Notes: generated from the sequence alone by a model not told the origin. Counted from the stretch's first letter, positions 1 to 12,238 are shown. The stretch is DNA of 64,000 bases from Rhizoclosmatium globosum (GCA_002104985.1 MCGO01000100.1:84072-148071); one strand, 5' to 3'. Made by a program: numbers and translations.

Positions 1-1
1 A

Positions 2-670
2 TTCAGCATGAACGTGACAGTTGGAACTCAAGTATTCCGATTTCCAGCCGGCCATTCCATCATTCCACAACTAGCCACATTTACAATGGAGGGAGATGTG
101 AATTCCTACCCTTTCGACAGTTTCAAAGTCTCGTATCCAGTCTACGGAACGTATATCGACGCAAGTAGAAAGCAACAAAAGATACCAATGAATCTCTTGT
201 TGGACGGTATGCCGGCTGGCTTCAGTGTATCTTACGACACAGTCACCTTAACAGACGCCGACACACATACTGAAATATATTCTGTGGGAAACGTCATCAG
301 AACGCAGACTTGTCGAACAGTTGCTATTTTTATTGCCATCTTGATGTGGTCTCTTTGCTTAGCTTGTTCGGCCTTCACAGCTTCAATGTTTGTATTCAAC
401 AAGAAAGCTGAGGGCTCGTATCTGGGTTTCCATACTGCCTTGTTGTTTGCGTTACCATCAATCAGAAACGCGATGCCTCTTGCTCCTCCGATCGGTTCAT
501 TGATTGACCAGATGGTTCTTGTTTGGAATATGATGATCCTTGCTCTCTGCGTTCTCTGTCAATTCCTCAGACTGATTACTCAAATGGCGGAAGGAGGGTA
601 TAAGAAAATCTTGAATCCTGATGACAAGGAAGAGGAAAAGAAGGAAGAGAAGAAGCCGCTCACAGTTTAA
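2..670 (+). CDS. DUF4436-like membrane protein, 5' end outside window
   Basis: The reading frame is already open at the left edge and ends with TAA at 668-670, so only the C-terminal part is present. The visible protein has a soluble beta-rich segment followed by about three hydrophobic segments (near residues 105-130, 140-155 and 170-190) and a charged Lys/Glu tail. The stretch ALPSIRNAMPLAPPIGSLID, between the second and third hydrophobic segments, resembles the DUF4436 family of fungal membrane proteins, many of them in chytrids; the family has no assigned function. That assignment is from memory of the family, not from a search. The ATG at position 8 may be internal. Confidence 0.6.
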   Translation, partial: FSMNVTVGTQVFRFPAGHSIIPQLATFTMEGDVNSYPFDSFKVSYPVYGTYIDASRKQQKIPMNLLLDGMPAGFSVSYDTVTLTDADTHTEIYSVGNVIRTQTCRTVAIFIAILMWSLCLACSAFTASMFVFNKKAEGSYLGFHTALLFALPSIRNAMPLAPPIGSLIDQMVLVWNMMILALCVLCQFLRLITQMAEGGYKKILNPDDKEEEKKEEKKPLTV

Positions 671-714
671 ACAAGCAATAGTTCGGTTACTCCTCTTTAT
701 TAGAAGTAGCATTC

Positions 715-2220
715 TTAAAACGATCCAATAAAAACTGTACCAACAATAAAAGCAACCAATCCTAAGCAAAAGGGAGCATTCAGCAAGTATGGCTGGGGGA
801 CACAACACGCAAGTTTCCTTTAGCATTCTTGTCCTTTCCAGAATCTTTATGAACTACAGTTTGAGCTTTAAACTCTGATTTTGCATCTGGTGATAGGGCT
901 GGTGGATTCTTTTTCGATACTGTTGGACTGTATCCGGATTTTGTGAGTTCAATACTTTGGACAGCACCGAAAAAGTCTGTGACGAGGGCCTGTTTCCCAT
1001 AACTTAGAGACGTTCTGCACTACAATCACAAAATTAAACGCACATTGTCAGCTCCTCTTGGGAAGAGGTCCGTTCTGATTCCAGGAGTCGACATAATTTC
1101 GTTTGGGTCATACGTCGCGAACTAATTGACAAATTAATCCCATAACTAATGAACATTCTGACGAAGCATACCAAGTTCCCCAGCGTTGACTTATCCTGCT
1201 TATCGAGTTTTTCAAGTGTCTCCAGGTTCGAGAAAGTCCAACGATCAATGACAGCCGTTCCGATATCCGAATCATGATGATGAGAGTATGAGCTCTGTTT
1301 TTCCAAACTGGAGGCGGCCGCAATCACGTTTGGGGAATAAATGTGACGATACATTGTGGCTGCCTGGCATGTATCAATCATGAAGAAGATTTCGTTGTAC
1401 CTAAACGTCCCTCATATTTAAATACTGAAAGTGACAGACAAAAGAGACACTAACCGTTTCTTCTCATGCATTTGAGCAATAGCGTCTCCAACATCATGTG
1501 AACCAATCTCTTCAGCATCCTGGAACTTCAAGAACTCTTTTCCTCCATGTCCAGTCATGAAAATCAATACATTGCTTCGGTCATCTGTCAGCAAGCGCTT
1601 CGACCTTGGGACGTGGGGTTCATGACGACCTATAAACAGACCATCCGTCAATCGCATTTACAACCCATCAAAGCGACCAAAAAACAACGAACCAGTCAAA
1701 ACTCGAATAAATGACTCAACAGTAACTTCATAGCCTCGATAATCCACCTCGATATTAGATCCATACAAATCAAGTTTTCGACCAGCGTTGTTGTACACAG
1801 TTGCTGGAAAGTGGTTTCGTGAGTTACAAGCTACATCGTCGGCAAGCATGAGGATGATGTTGGAGTCTGGGATACCCAGTCGCTTGACTGTCCTGATAAT
1901 GACGTGTGAGTTGAAAGCCCGTCATTTCAAGGGCCAAACCAACCTGTACATGGACAGGGTATTTGCAATGTGTCTATAGTTGAACCAGAAACGAGATGTG
2001 CATACCTGGTCGGAAGGAGTCAGGTACTTGTGTTGATTTGAATATTTCAACTCACCAAGACAGCCCAGTTGTTAGTGTGTCCACTCTCGCCGCTCTTGCG
2101 AAAGAAGTTCCCTGCTAATTCGGCTGCATTGTCCATAGACTTCAGTTCCTCGACGATTGGTGCCTTGGCGGCGAGTGCAACCGCAAAGAGCAATGACACA
2201 ACCAAGTGCGTTAGTTGCAT
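715..2220 (-). CDS. GPI8: GPI-anchor transamidase catalytic subunit (GPI8/PIG-K)
   Basis: Cysteine protease of the C13 family that cleaves the C-terminal signal of proproteins and joins them to GPI in the ER lumen. The start at 2220 opens a signal peptide ([20 protein letters not shown]). The catalytic His lies in MTGHGG and the catalytic Cys in FMIDTC. The family block DFFGAV follows a 54-nt intron. As written, the frame stops at 780-782; if the G5 run at 795-799 (C5 on the coding strand) had one more base, the frame would run on to a C-terminal membrane segment ([14 protein letters not shown]) and stop at 715-717, as expected for GPI8. I take the shorter end to be a sequence error. Several short introns are present; their borders are inferred by eye. 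Confidence 0.9.
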
Positions 2221-2320
2221 CTTTTTTCCCCACCCAATGCATCATTAGTAGAATAATAATAGCAGAAAGTTTATTCCCTAATGATCACGACTCCCCTCTT
2301 CATCATTGTGATAAACCCAA

Positions 2321-5300
2321 TCACTTCTTCCCCTTCTTTCCCTTCTTCTTTCCATTACTTCCATCAATAAAGTTCATCAGCTCATCAATAGATAAGTGGC
2401 CCTTGTTTGGCTCGACTTCGTCTGCGGCAGTGGCAGCTCCTTTTGGGGCTTTTGGTACAGCCGCTGGAATAGTCTTAGCAACAGCTGGAACAGCTTGCTT
2501 TGGCTTGCTTGCTTTAGCGGATCCAGGAGTGGCCTTCTTAGCTCCCTCAGTAGCAGCCTTGGCCTTTCCGGCCTTTTCAGCCTTCTACTCAAGAAATTAA
2601 CTCACAGGCAAACGAAAGTAAAAACGAACGAACCTCAGTCTGAATTTTGTGCTTGAAAAACTCGACAAACTTCTCAGCATTCGCTACAATGTTCTTGCTC
2701 TTCTCGTCGTCCCCAGTGTATCGTTTCTTCATAGAAGCGGTTACAAGCTCCTGGTACTCAAGTGCTCGCTCCCAATCATTGAGTTGAATGAGTTGGTTAA
2801 TGTAGAGTTCGTAGGAACGGATAGTCTGGTCGTGTTCTTTTCCTAGAACGTCCTCATACGTCTTGATAGCACGAGTCAAGAATTTGAGACCCAATGGAAG
2901 GTCAGATTTGGATTCCGCCAAGAGCATAGCGATTTGAGCCTATTGAGAATAATTAAAAATTTGATTGTTGGAAGTATGACAATACTTACATCCGCAGCAG
3001 CAAGCTCTGGGTGAACAGCAGTACCACAATGCATCTCAAAGAACTTCAATGCATGGTTCATGTAGTCGAAACCAACGGAGAAGTTTCCAGTCAAACATTC
3101 GAAGAAACCAAGGTTTAACTGTAACAAAAATTAGCCATTTCAAAGGCATCCTACAAAGAAAGGGGACATACATATTGCTGAAGAGTCTCTGGATCATCAA
3201 ATCCAGAAATTCTCTCGTGAATCAACAAGGCGCGTCGCTGGTAAATCTTGGCAAGATCCAACTCCCCATTTTCATGATGAATTCTTGCCAAGTTTTGCTG
3301 AATCTTGGACGCGTCCAAGTGCAATGGCCCAAATGACTGCTCATAAATATTAAGTGCCTCCCGCAAGTATTCCTGGCCTTGTGCCTTGTCTCCTTGGCGG
3401 AAGTTGTATAGAGCATGCTCGTACACATCGTCACCAAACACAGACTTTGGCTCTGGGTACTTGACGACAGGACATAAGTTCAAAATATCGGATGATTCAA
3501 AGATGGTGTCTTGGTTTGAGTTGTTGAAGATGTTGTAGGACTTTTGCTTGAGTTGAATACCAACTTTTAATGCAATAGAACGGAGGAGGCCAATCTTGCG
3601 CGATGTATCAGCAAGGTGGGTTGGAAGATTCTCAGATGGGTATCTGAAACGTGATGCAACTTCCGCACGGATGCGCTGATCCAAGGACTCTGGAGTAAGT
3701 GATACGTAGCTGTATTCCTTGTGGGAAGACTTTGGCTTGTTAGCCTTGACAATGTTGTCCTTGGATGCAAAGAAGCAGTTCAAAAGTGAGCAATACAGTC
3801 GCTGGACATATAGAGTGGAATTTCAGCCAAAAGTTCCCGGAGAACGTGCTTGGCAGCACGAGCAATCATTTCAGAAACCAAAAGATCCTTCACGTATGAT
3901 GGGGCTGAGTTCAACTTCTCCAAAGACAAAGCAATTCTTCCCAAGTATCTCATGTTGATACCACGTTCGTGCAAAAATGATGTCAAACGCTGGCCATCCA
4001 AGGGAACACTGCTTGGGTTGGTACCAAGCTCGACAGTCTAAATCAAGTTCTTGTCAGTTAAAACAGTTTCAAGGAATCAACTTACAATAGCCGGAATAAT
4101 AGTCTCTTGCAAGAACTTGGAGACAAGACGGACATTTTCTTTTTGCTTGGCAAGTTCCTCAGTCTCAGCACCTTCAGTTTCTGGAGAAAGCATGAAAGCG
4201 TCAGGGTTGAACTTGATGCTGAAAGCAGAGACTAGAAAGATGTGAGTTACTCCAGCGATTCAAAAAAAGAAGAACTTACGATCAAGCTCTGGTTGAGGAG
4301 CTTCTTCTCCCTCAGGAAGGTTCTTAACGCGCTCAGCAATCTCGGCTCTCTGTTCAGTCACAAACTTGGTCAATCTTTGTTCATAGTAGAGATCAACAAG
4401 CTCATGACGCAAAAGAGTCAATCGGTGTGGGTAGGCAGGTAGACCATTATCAGTGGAGGCATCGATTTGGTCCAAGAACTCAATATCAGCTGGAGTTAAG
4501 CGACCCAAGTCCAACACGTATTTGCGACCATCATTTCCAACAATACCCTTCACGTCAACTGGAGTGTTCAAAATGTGTTCTACACCAGCTGCATCAGTCA
4601 CGTTGTGGCTTTCGATACGAAGTGCATCGCCCATTTTCCCAATAAGCTCATGGAACTCTGGCTGAGAAACAATGTTCTTGCCATAGTCGATGGATCCATA
4701 GACAATCACATCATTTGAGGCTTCGTCCTTTCCTTGTTGTCTGTTCAAGATTCCAGGAACAACAGTTTGAGCAACCACACGCATTCCCTTGAAATCAACC
4801 ACACAAGTTCCAAGAGTGTTGAGTCCAATCCAGTTTCCAGATGCAACAGCATCAACTTTCGCAACTCCGTCAACGTCCTTTGAAACAGCAACGTGAGCAG
4901 CGGCAGCTCCACCAGTAACTGGGAACGATTCTGCCTGGTCCTTGGCAAACGAGTAAAAGATTCCTCCGTGAAGGAACATTTGTCCTCCCAAACCATCAGC
5001 ACCAGCATCTCCTAAAGCTCCTGCAAGCGACTTTTGGACAATTGAAGTAACGCCTTTGATGGCAGCTTCCACAAACTCAGAGTAGACTCTGTGAAGAGTT
5101 TGGGCACGAATAACTTTTTCAGTGTGGGTTGATGAAGGAAGTGCAGCTGCTGAACAAAGATCTTCGTTCCAGTCTCTTGTTGCAAGAGTATCGGCGGCAT
5201 CTGCTGAAGCTACGAGTACATCGAGAGTGCGGGAAGTGTCTGGTACATTACGAGGTTCCTGAACAAGCCATGGAATGGCTTGTTGAGAGGATGGGAGAAG

Positions 5301-6350
5301 GTAAGTGTGAGGATGACGTTTGAGAGTGGCAGCTTGGAGTTTTGCAAACTCTGTTTTGAAGGAGGGAGAGAGTTGGGAAAGGACGTGTGGGAGAGTAGGG
5401 CCGGAGAAACTCTTGATAGTTGGGTCAAAGACCTTGTTGGTGGATCTCGAGATGAAGAATCCAGTGACTGAGCAGGTGATGTGAACAGTGGCCATTTCGT
5501 TAGTGGTGACGGCAAGATACATGATATCTCCGGCAGTGCGACGGTAAGGAGGAGGAGGGTTCCAGCAAGAAACTGTCAAAGATTTCAAGCATGGGTCTTC
5601 TGGCCCAGCAGAGACTTCTGGCAAGAGTCCAGCAATAACTTCAGCAGATTTCGACAATTCGAAGCTGTGTCCTGAGAACGGATGAGAGAGAGATTTGTTG
5701 GAATCATCAGATTCTTTGGCAGCCTTTGCTGAAGGGTTGATGTCTGCTGTGTGTGAGAAAGGGTCACCAAGATAAGGCTGAACACGCACCATACGATCCG
5801 GAGACTTCCTGCAAGTACGAGATACCAACATCAATACCGAATGAAGACGAAGTTGAAGACTTGAATCCCGTGAGAATCTCTCTTAGTCTGGCAATCTGAA
5901 TGCGAACTTCGCGCTCGTTGAACTCGTCTACAAACTGCATTCAGCCCAATAACCACACGCAATCAAGACAAGCTCACGCACCAGTAACCATGGCAATTGC
6001 TGGGTGGTTCAGATCAAAGTCCTGAATGTCAGTAAGGAGGGTGCTGTCTTGCAAGCGGGTGCCCTTGAAGGCCAAGTAGAAGCACGTGTTGAAGTTTCCC
6101 TCGGGCGAATCCATCAAATGCGAGCGAATGTCGCCGATCGTTGTCGTTGGCGGCACCTTGGAACACGCGGCGTCAGACAAGTCGCCTTGGGTAAAAAGCG
6201 CAAACTCACCGCAACTTTGACAACGCCGCCGTTCGAAGGAAGCGTAACCGAAAGAACAATCAGTGGCGCTGCTTGGGCCTCGCTTTCAACTTCGGTTTCC
6301 ACTTGGCTCGGCTCCACGGCCGCAACCTCTTCGACTTCGTTTTTCGTCAT
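2321..6350 (-). CDS. CLU1: Clustered mitochondria protein homologue (CLU1/TIF31)
   Basis: Large cytosolic protein needed for normal mitochondrial distribution and found with eIF3 and mRNAs of mitochondrial proteins. The start at 6350 gives an acidic N-terminus followed by a ubiquitin-like segment (SHLMDSPEGNFNTCFYLAFK region). The central CLU domain (about 4.3-5.8 kb) includes the repeated GGIFYSFAKD/VASGNWIGLNTLGTCVVDFKG region. The C-terminal third carries TPR units (LARIHHENGELDLAKIYQRR and following). The protein ends in a Lys/Ala/Pro-rich tail with KKGKKGKK. The total length fits the family (about 1200-1300 residues). At least seven introns. It is the largest gene of the first 10 kb and diverges from the thioesterase pair. 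Confidence 0.93.
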
Positions 6351-6919
6351 TCTTTTTGTTGGTCTCTTCAGCTTTCCGATCACTCCGAACCGACAATCCC
6401 TCTTCCCTTTTGGAATAAACGCTCTTTTCATGAAAGAATATTTGAACGAGAAAACAGATGCAAGCATGCAGTATATGTCTTTTTTTTTTTTTGGTAGACT
6501 CCAAATATTCATTTGCTTGTAAGCACCAATACCCTCATATTGATGCTTTACACTTAAGAAAAGTTGGCTGCGAGATGAATTCAAGCTGACTGGAACTTGA
6601 ATAGGCACTGCAAGTGATTGCTCCCAAAATCGACAAGGCCGTAAAAGTAGCTCGAAAGCTATTTGAATTCCATTCAGTAATTGAGGTGAATGATTGTTGA
6701 GAATATTTTCTGCATGATCCAAGCTCCCATAATCCGTACTATAAATTTATCGAACTCCGTGCAAGCCAAACTCCAAAGCTCCACATCATTATCTAACGGC
6801 CATTACAAATATTATTGCGGGTAAATATTTCTCCTTGGGATATTTCAAAAAATGCATTTGTCAGCTTATCCAAAAGGCATGCTCGACTCCAAAATTTTAG
6901 CACGAAACAACTCCCCAAA
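6351..6919. other. Divergent intergenic region between CLU1 and thioesterase A
   Basis: This stretch of about 570 bases separates two divergently transcribed genes and so must hold both promoters. It contains a T tract (6481-6492) and AT-rich DNA near 6740-6830. I see no convincing coding exon, although short open frames run through it. Confidence 0.5.
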
Positions 6920-7756
6920 ATGCCCGGATTGTTTGACAGCTGGTTTGGCAAGAATCACAAGCATTCTACAGAGGAAGTGTACAAGACCTACCAACCACCA
7001 GTAGAACTGGTGGAAGAGATTGAAAGCCTTCCACTCGTTCAACGTCTGCTAGCAGACAACTCCTCCATCGCTTTCCGTCCCAGCCTGGCACCTCTTACTG
7101 AAGAGGAGCGATCTGACCCAGAGAACTATTGGCAATTCCCGGGAGGTTTAGGAGTACCCAAGAACGACAAGAGCGAGAACTTGGACACATGGAAGAATCA
7201 GTTTGTTCGAGGCACAACCCTGTACGGCCAACACAAGATTGAATATGCATTGCAATCATTCAATGAGTTTGATAACGTTCTTATCAATGTGGTTCGATTT
7301 GGTGATGCAATGTGCGGCCATAACGGTCTTGTGCACGGTGGCCTTATCTCTGCGTTCTTTGATGATTCATTTGGTAACACGCCATATTTATTATTTTTGA
7401 CATTCGTATACTCATCCCCAAATATTATAGGAACTGTATTTCTTTTAGCCTCAAAAGGTCAAAACACAGGTGTGACTGCAAACTTGAACATCAACTACAG
7501 AGCGCCGATGCCTGCGGGAAGCACTGTGGCTTTCGTGCTGTGGATCGATAGGGAAGAGGGTTCCAAAAAAGTATTCTTGAAAGCCGAGGCTCGTTCTATT
7601 CCAACAGAAGAATCTGACGCAACATTGGACGAGACTGCTACTATTGGAGAAAAGGCTATCGGACCTGGCTCAATCAAGTTTGCTGAAGCAACTGCCCTCT
7701 TCATTAAACTGGACACTAAGCGTGTAGAGAAAATGGCTGAGCAGAAGCACAGCTAA
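6920..7756 (+). CDS. Hotdog-fold thioesterase family protein, copy A
   Basis: Member of the 4HBT/PaaI-like (THEM4-like) acyl-CoA thioesterase group. The signature HGGLISAFFDD, preceded by CGHNGLV, is the usual catalytic segment; the second half of the fold is YRAPMPAGSTVAFVLWIDRE. One intron (about 7374-7430) splits the signature from the rest; it is a multiple of three with no stop, so unspliced RNA would still be read through. The start at 6920 was chosen because upstream in-frame codons are TTG, not ATG; no clear targeting peptide follows it. Copy B follows 57 bases downstream on the same strand and copy C lies at 25 kb. Substrate is unknown. Confidence 0.82.
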   Translation: MPGLFDSWFGKNHKHSTEEVYKTYQPPVELVEEIESLPLVQRLLADNSSIAFRPSLAPLTEEERSDPENYWQFPGGLGVPKNDKSENLDTWKNQFVRGTTLYGQHKIEYALQSFNEFDNVLINVVRFGDAMCGHNGLVHGGLISAFFDDSFGNTPYLLFLTFVYSSPNIIGTVFLLASKGQNTGVTANLNINYRAPMPAGSTVAFVLWIDREEGSKKVFLKAEARSIPTEESDATLDETATIGEKAIGPGSIKFAEATALFIKLDTKRVEKMAEQKHS

Positions 7757-7813
7757 TAGCATCATTACCCAACATCTTTCAAATTACCAATAAATCTTGT
7801 TCTTCAAACCCAG

Positions 7814-8616
7814 ATGTCAACCCAAGTAGGACATCACAGTCTTTCAGCATCCTTCCTCCGTCTACAATCAGTCCGTCGTCTGAACACGGGACTTATCACC
7901 CACAAGCAGATATCGTCAATCAAGTTCACAACTTGCCGTTGACAAAGAGACTTTTCAAACATCAACTTATCTTTCCCTTCCGACCCTTAGCAACGCCAGC
8001 AGCAGGCAATCAAGTACCATCCCAAACATCTTACAAATCCTTCCAAGTTCCGTCAAAGCGAGGCTTACAACCGGACTCCTTGCTCGAAGACCCATCTAGA
8101 TGCGTCTCAAAGTTCATTCGAGGCCCGAGCATGTACGGCGAAGGGAAGATTGAATACTGCGTTCAAGGCTATGAACCAACCTGTCATCACCTGATCAATG
8201 TCGTAAAGTTTGGAACTAATATCTGTGGTCATGACGGGATCGTACATGGAGGATTGATAACCAGTTACTTTGATGACGCTTTGAGTTCGTTGTTTCTGAT
8301 TCATGCGAAAGGTGAATACTCGGGCGTGACGGGGAAACTTGAAACTGATTTCCGTGCACCGATGCCGGCTGGAACAGCTATTGCATTTGTAATGTGGTTG
8401 GATAGAGTGGAAGGCAGGAAAGTGTGGATTAAAGGGGAAGCCAGAAGCATTGTGTCTGATGAAAACTCAAATGAGTTTGGGGTTCTAGGTTATAATTCTG
8501 GAAATGAAAGTATTGGCGCAGGGTGGGCTGGAAATAAGTCAGTAAAATACGCTGAATCTGCGGCATTATTCATCAAACTCGACAAGGAGGCTTATGAACG
8601 ATTTAGGAAAGAATAA
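7814..8616 (+). CDS. Hotdog-fold thioesterase family protein, copy B
   Basis: Paralogue of the preceding gene with the same layout: a short Leu/Pro helix (LPLTKRLF), the signature CGHDGIVHGGLITSYFDD, and YDF-type second half (FRAPMPAGTAIAFVMWLDR). No intron is needed inside the domain. The ATG at 7814 opens a basic, Ser/Leu/Arg-rich segment (ASFLRLQSVRRLNTG) that looks like a mitochondrial presequence, but this frame is off by one from the domain. One extra C in the run at 7899-7901 joins them in frame; a 35-nt intron is a weaker alternative. The N-terminus is therefore provisional, the domain is not. Confidence 0.78.
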
Positions 8617-8694
8617 TGCCCAAATAGATTTATTACGAAGTATAGAACGGTTTACAATTTCATAGCTGAGCTGAACTCAATGTTTCGGGTCTTT

Positions 8695-10821
8695 TTAACA
8701 ACCTTGACCTCCTTGGCTGATCCAAACCAAGGTAGAAGAGGGACCATAGGAGCAAATGACAGTGTTGCTGCACGCCCATTGACCGTTGGTGGTACAAGGC
8801 TGACCAACAACAATGTTGTTTCCAGAAACAACGGAAGTGGTGGTCTTTTGAGCAGCAGCGGTTGTAGTTGTCTTTTGGGCTGCAGCAGTAGTGGTTGTTT
8901 TCCCAGCGGCAGCAGTGGTGGTAACTTGAGCAACAACTGTTGTAGTTTTGACAGTGGTAGTTGAAGTGGTCGTAGTTGGAGTTTTGGCAACAGCAGCAGT
9001 GGTAGTAGTCTTGACAGCCGCAGTAGTCGAAGCAGCTGGACCAGAAACACACAGACCAAGTTGAGCAAATCCAGGAGCTGGAGGTTTGGTTCCTGGCTCA
9101 CCGGCGTAGTACGCGGTGTTCCAGTTGTAACCATTGTAGGAGAATTGCATTCCAGTAGAGTAACGTACAGTCACGTCCCATGGAGCAGCACATGGTGGTG
9201 GACCAACAGGGGTTGGGCCAACTGGTGCGTGAGTTGCAATAGTTGGGTTCGAGCCAGGAAGAACTGGGTCGTTCAATCGAGGAATGGATCCCGAGCAACG
9301 TGGAGTATTGGCACCCAAAACAGTCTTACATAGGGCTTGAGCAAGGACGTTTACGTGAGCGTCGGCATTGGTTCCTTGCGGCTTGAAGAGTTCCCAGAAG
9401 AATCCACCCTTGTAGTATGGTTGAGTGTTGGACAAAATTTCACTAGCAGCGACGTTGGTCAGAGGAATCTGGTTCTTGGCATCAGATGGTGGTGGGTAAG
9501 CTGGAGTTCCGATTTCATAACCAACATTTGCTTGGACACCGGCGGACGCGTATTGTGCCATATAGAAGTTAACTTGGCCGTCAAGAGTACAGGTGGCTGG
9601 GGCAGGTGGACAGTTCACAGTGGAGCCGCTAAGATCGTAAGACATGACGTTCCAGCCTCCCGCGTTTGGACCAGTGGCAAGGTATTGGACGAGGTCAGGG
9701 TATGATGGAACCATGTTGAGTGTGATTCCCTTCAAGTTACCACCCCACCACGTTCCAGCCCAGGCTCCCGCAGCAGAAGCAGCAGTAGAAAGCTTTAAAG
9801 TTGGGTAATATTGCTGAATGTTGATTCTAACATCCTGAAGAATGGCAGCGTATTTGTAGACAGTCTGGTACAGGGAACAACCGTTTCCACAGTTCTGTTG
9901 AGCAGACGCATCGACCTTGAACATGTCAGCGTGCCAGAATTCCTCATAATCAATGTCAACACCGTCAAGACCAAGGTCCTTGGCAAGGAAAACCAAGTCC
10001 TGGTAAGGGTCGCGACCCTTCTTGTTCCAGTCGTTGAGTCCTGGAACAGTTACTGGTCCGTTCTTTGGAGTGTTGTAAACGTAACCAGCAACCAACTCTG
10101 GATGCCATTTTGGAGCATCTCCCATTTTGCTGTTCTTGGTGACATAGTCTTGAGCTTGTTTCCAAGTAGCACTGTAAGCAGGCTCTGGGAAGACAGCGTA
10201 AGAGTCTGGGGTGTTACCGTTCGCGGGAGGCTCACTATTGAACAGGTAAGGAATTATACAGGTAATTAAAGTTCAAGTTACCATGCGTAGCACCACTGAT
10301 TGGAAGCATTACACTTGGAAATGTCACCACCCGCATACTGCTGGATAGTTGACTGGAAGGTTGGGGTTGTTGATCCATAATTGTAAATGGAATATTGCGC
10401 ATAAGCCCATGGCCAACAGTTGTAATCCCATCCTCCCATAGAAAGGAAGACTTCAACACCTCCGGCTTGAAGCTGTGCAGTGTACTTTTTGATTTCTGCA
10501 AATCCAAAGTCGGCTTGAGAGTTGTTGTAGTTCATACCGACACCAACCAAGGTGTTGGAGTTTGGTTCATAGTACACTGGAAATTTAATGATTTAGAATT
10601 CGATAGCTAAGGCTGGGTACTCGAAACTCACTGTCTGGGCGAGCAAAGGACAACCACACTCTGTTGATTGGAAGCGTGGCAGCATTCTGAGCCAACAACG
10701 CAAGCTTTTGTGGGTCTCCAAAGAGAACGTAGGCTCCAGCAAACTTTTCGCCAACTGGTGGAGTGGCAAGCGCCTGGACTGAGATTGCAGATACTGCAAG
10801 AGTGAGGATGGAAAAGAGCAT
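8695..10821 (-). CDS. Secreted GH18 chitinase with chitin-binding modules
   Basis: Endo-type chitinase acting on cell-wall or environmental chitin. The start at 10821 opens a signal peptide (MLFSILTLAVSAISVQALA). Strand 3 of the barrel shows FLSMGGWD and strand 4 shows the catalytic LDGVDIDYEEFW (DxxDxDxE). After the barrel comes a CBM5/12-like segment (PWDVTVRYSTGMQFSYNGYN), then a Thr/Ala linker rich in KTTTTAA repeats, and a C-terminal Cys-rich module (GQPCTTNGQWACSNTVICSY) of CBM19 type. Two introns near 10.25 and 10.6 kb. The same C-terminal module appears in the DPBB protein at 43.4 kb. Confidence 0.93.
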
Positions 10822-11570
10822 AGAAGTGATTGATTATGATGAAAATTAATGAAGGCAGGATATGCGAATTTATAGAAATTGGCTGGTGGCTCTGGTCATG
10901 CGGATCACGTGGACGCTTTCCTTGTGCGGTTTTAAATTGCCAAAGGTAGGTTCGTTCTGAAATGAGTCACAATGATTAGGTTGAAAATCTTGAACCTTTC
11001 CTTTGGTGTTACTATTTGGCCAGAACGCTCTCCCAACCTAGTTTCGTGTTGTTTAATCTGAGACCACGTGGATTATTAGTCAAGTCTTATCTCATCTCAA
11101 ACCTACTTATGTAAGGTCCAATGTGCACGTTTTGGCCTTTTCATTCAACGCAAAACTGAGTAAAAACAAACAAAATTCAAATATATCTAATATCTAAGAA
11201 TAAAATTCGGAATACTTTTGTACTTTTATTCGTTTCCTTTGATGTATTTGTTCTTGTTGATTTTTACATGTTGACAACCAAATTTGTTATTTCTGCACAT
11301 CAGGGTTCAAATTTTGTCTGTCGCGACAGACATCTTGAACTCCGTGAGTCAGGCATTGTCGCAATTGTGCAAAAAGTGAGCCATATACTGTCAGTGTGAT
11401 ATGAAACCTTCACTATTAAGGTAATTTTTGAGATTCTGTGAAAATGATTTTGGGATTGAACAGTCAGAGTGATACATTTTGTGTCATGCACTTCTTGTCA
11501 TGATTCAAACAAATCATTGAATAAAAAAGGTAAAAGGGAAGGGATATAGCAGCAAAACCGAAGACTTCCA

Positions 11571-11710
11571 GAGAGAAATCAACAAAATAGAAATGAATCA
11601 AAAGGCAGAGTTACTCGTGAAACAGGGGAAATAAAAAAGGTGGCAAAGCGAGCAATGAAACGGACGGAAGGCGACTGAGCGCCTAAAAGGCGCGAAGGAA
11701 TCTGGAGTTA
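11571..11710 (+). repeat. Degenerate direct repeat, copy 1
   Basis: About 140 bases beginning GAGAGAAATCAACAAAATAG and running through AGTTACTCGTGAAACAGGGG, GCGAGCAATGAAACGGACGG and ending TCTGGAGTTA. It matches copy 2 at 11967-12093 in the same order and orientation, with substitutions and small gaps. Confidence 0.85.
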
Positions 11711-11966
11711 ATTCTAGAATGGCCAAAAAAGGAAGAGGAGCGAGCGCAGCGAGGAATGAAACAAACAAAGTCAGGGCAATTAATGGTGGAATATACTCAG
11801 AAACAAGTTGACATGCTATAGGGACCTTTTGGAACTATGCTTTTTGGGAATAGCGAACAGAGTGAGCAGTGAAACAGACGGAACTGTACCTTAATTGTGA
11901 ACCAGGGCCATGGAGTCTGGAATTAATGCATGAATCAGGAGGGATAAAGAAAACGAGCAACGTCAA

Positions 11967-12093
11967 TAGAGAAATCAACTAAATAGAAATGAATTAAATA
12001 GGTAGAGTTACTCGTGAACCAGGGGAAATAGAAAAGGTTCGAGCGCAACGAGCAATGAAACGGACGGAAGACGACTGAAGGAATCTGGAGTTA
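11967..12093 (+). repeat. Degenerate direct repeat, copy 2
   Basis: Runs AGAGAAATCAACTAAATAG, AGTTACTCGTGAACCAGGGG, ACGAGCAATGAAACGGACGG, AATCTGGAGTTA. Colinear with copy 1 about 396 bases upstream. Partial copies of its inner units occur at 11740-11777, 11851-11883 and 12141-12238 (the last with GCGAGCGAAGCGAGCAATGA). Confidence 0.85.
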
Positions 12094-12140
12094 GCACAAC
12101 AGAGGGGCAGCGAACGAAGAAACAAACGAAGTCAGGAAGA

Positions 12141-12238
12141 GAAAATCAATTAAATAGAAATGAACTCAAAAGCGAGCGGTTCCGTAGAGCATTGTGTTTT
12201 AGAGATGCGAGCGAAGCGAGCAATGATACAAACGGAAG
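12141..12238 (+). repeat. Degenerate direct repeat, partial copy 3
   Basis: Contains the head unit (AAATCAATTAAATAGAAATG) and the core unit (GCGAGCGAAGCGAGCAATGA, then ACAAACGGAAG) but lacks the middle of copies 1 and 2. Confidence 0.65.

Noticed and set aside
497..826. Minus-strand frame of 109 codons next to GPI8
   Set aside because: It overlaps the DUF4436-like gene on the other strand and covers the GPI8 3' end in a different frame; no independent support.
1018..1050. A 24-nt intron in GPI8
   Set aside because: A longer 54-nt intron ending at GGGAAACAG joins ADN directly to ALVTDFFG, which fits the family; the very short intron is not needed.
11571..12238. CRISPR-like array or transposon ends
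   Set aside because: Repeats are few, degenerate and unevenly spaced, the genome is eukaryotic, and there are no terminal inverted repeats or transposase frame.
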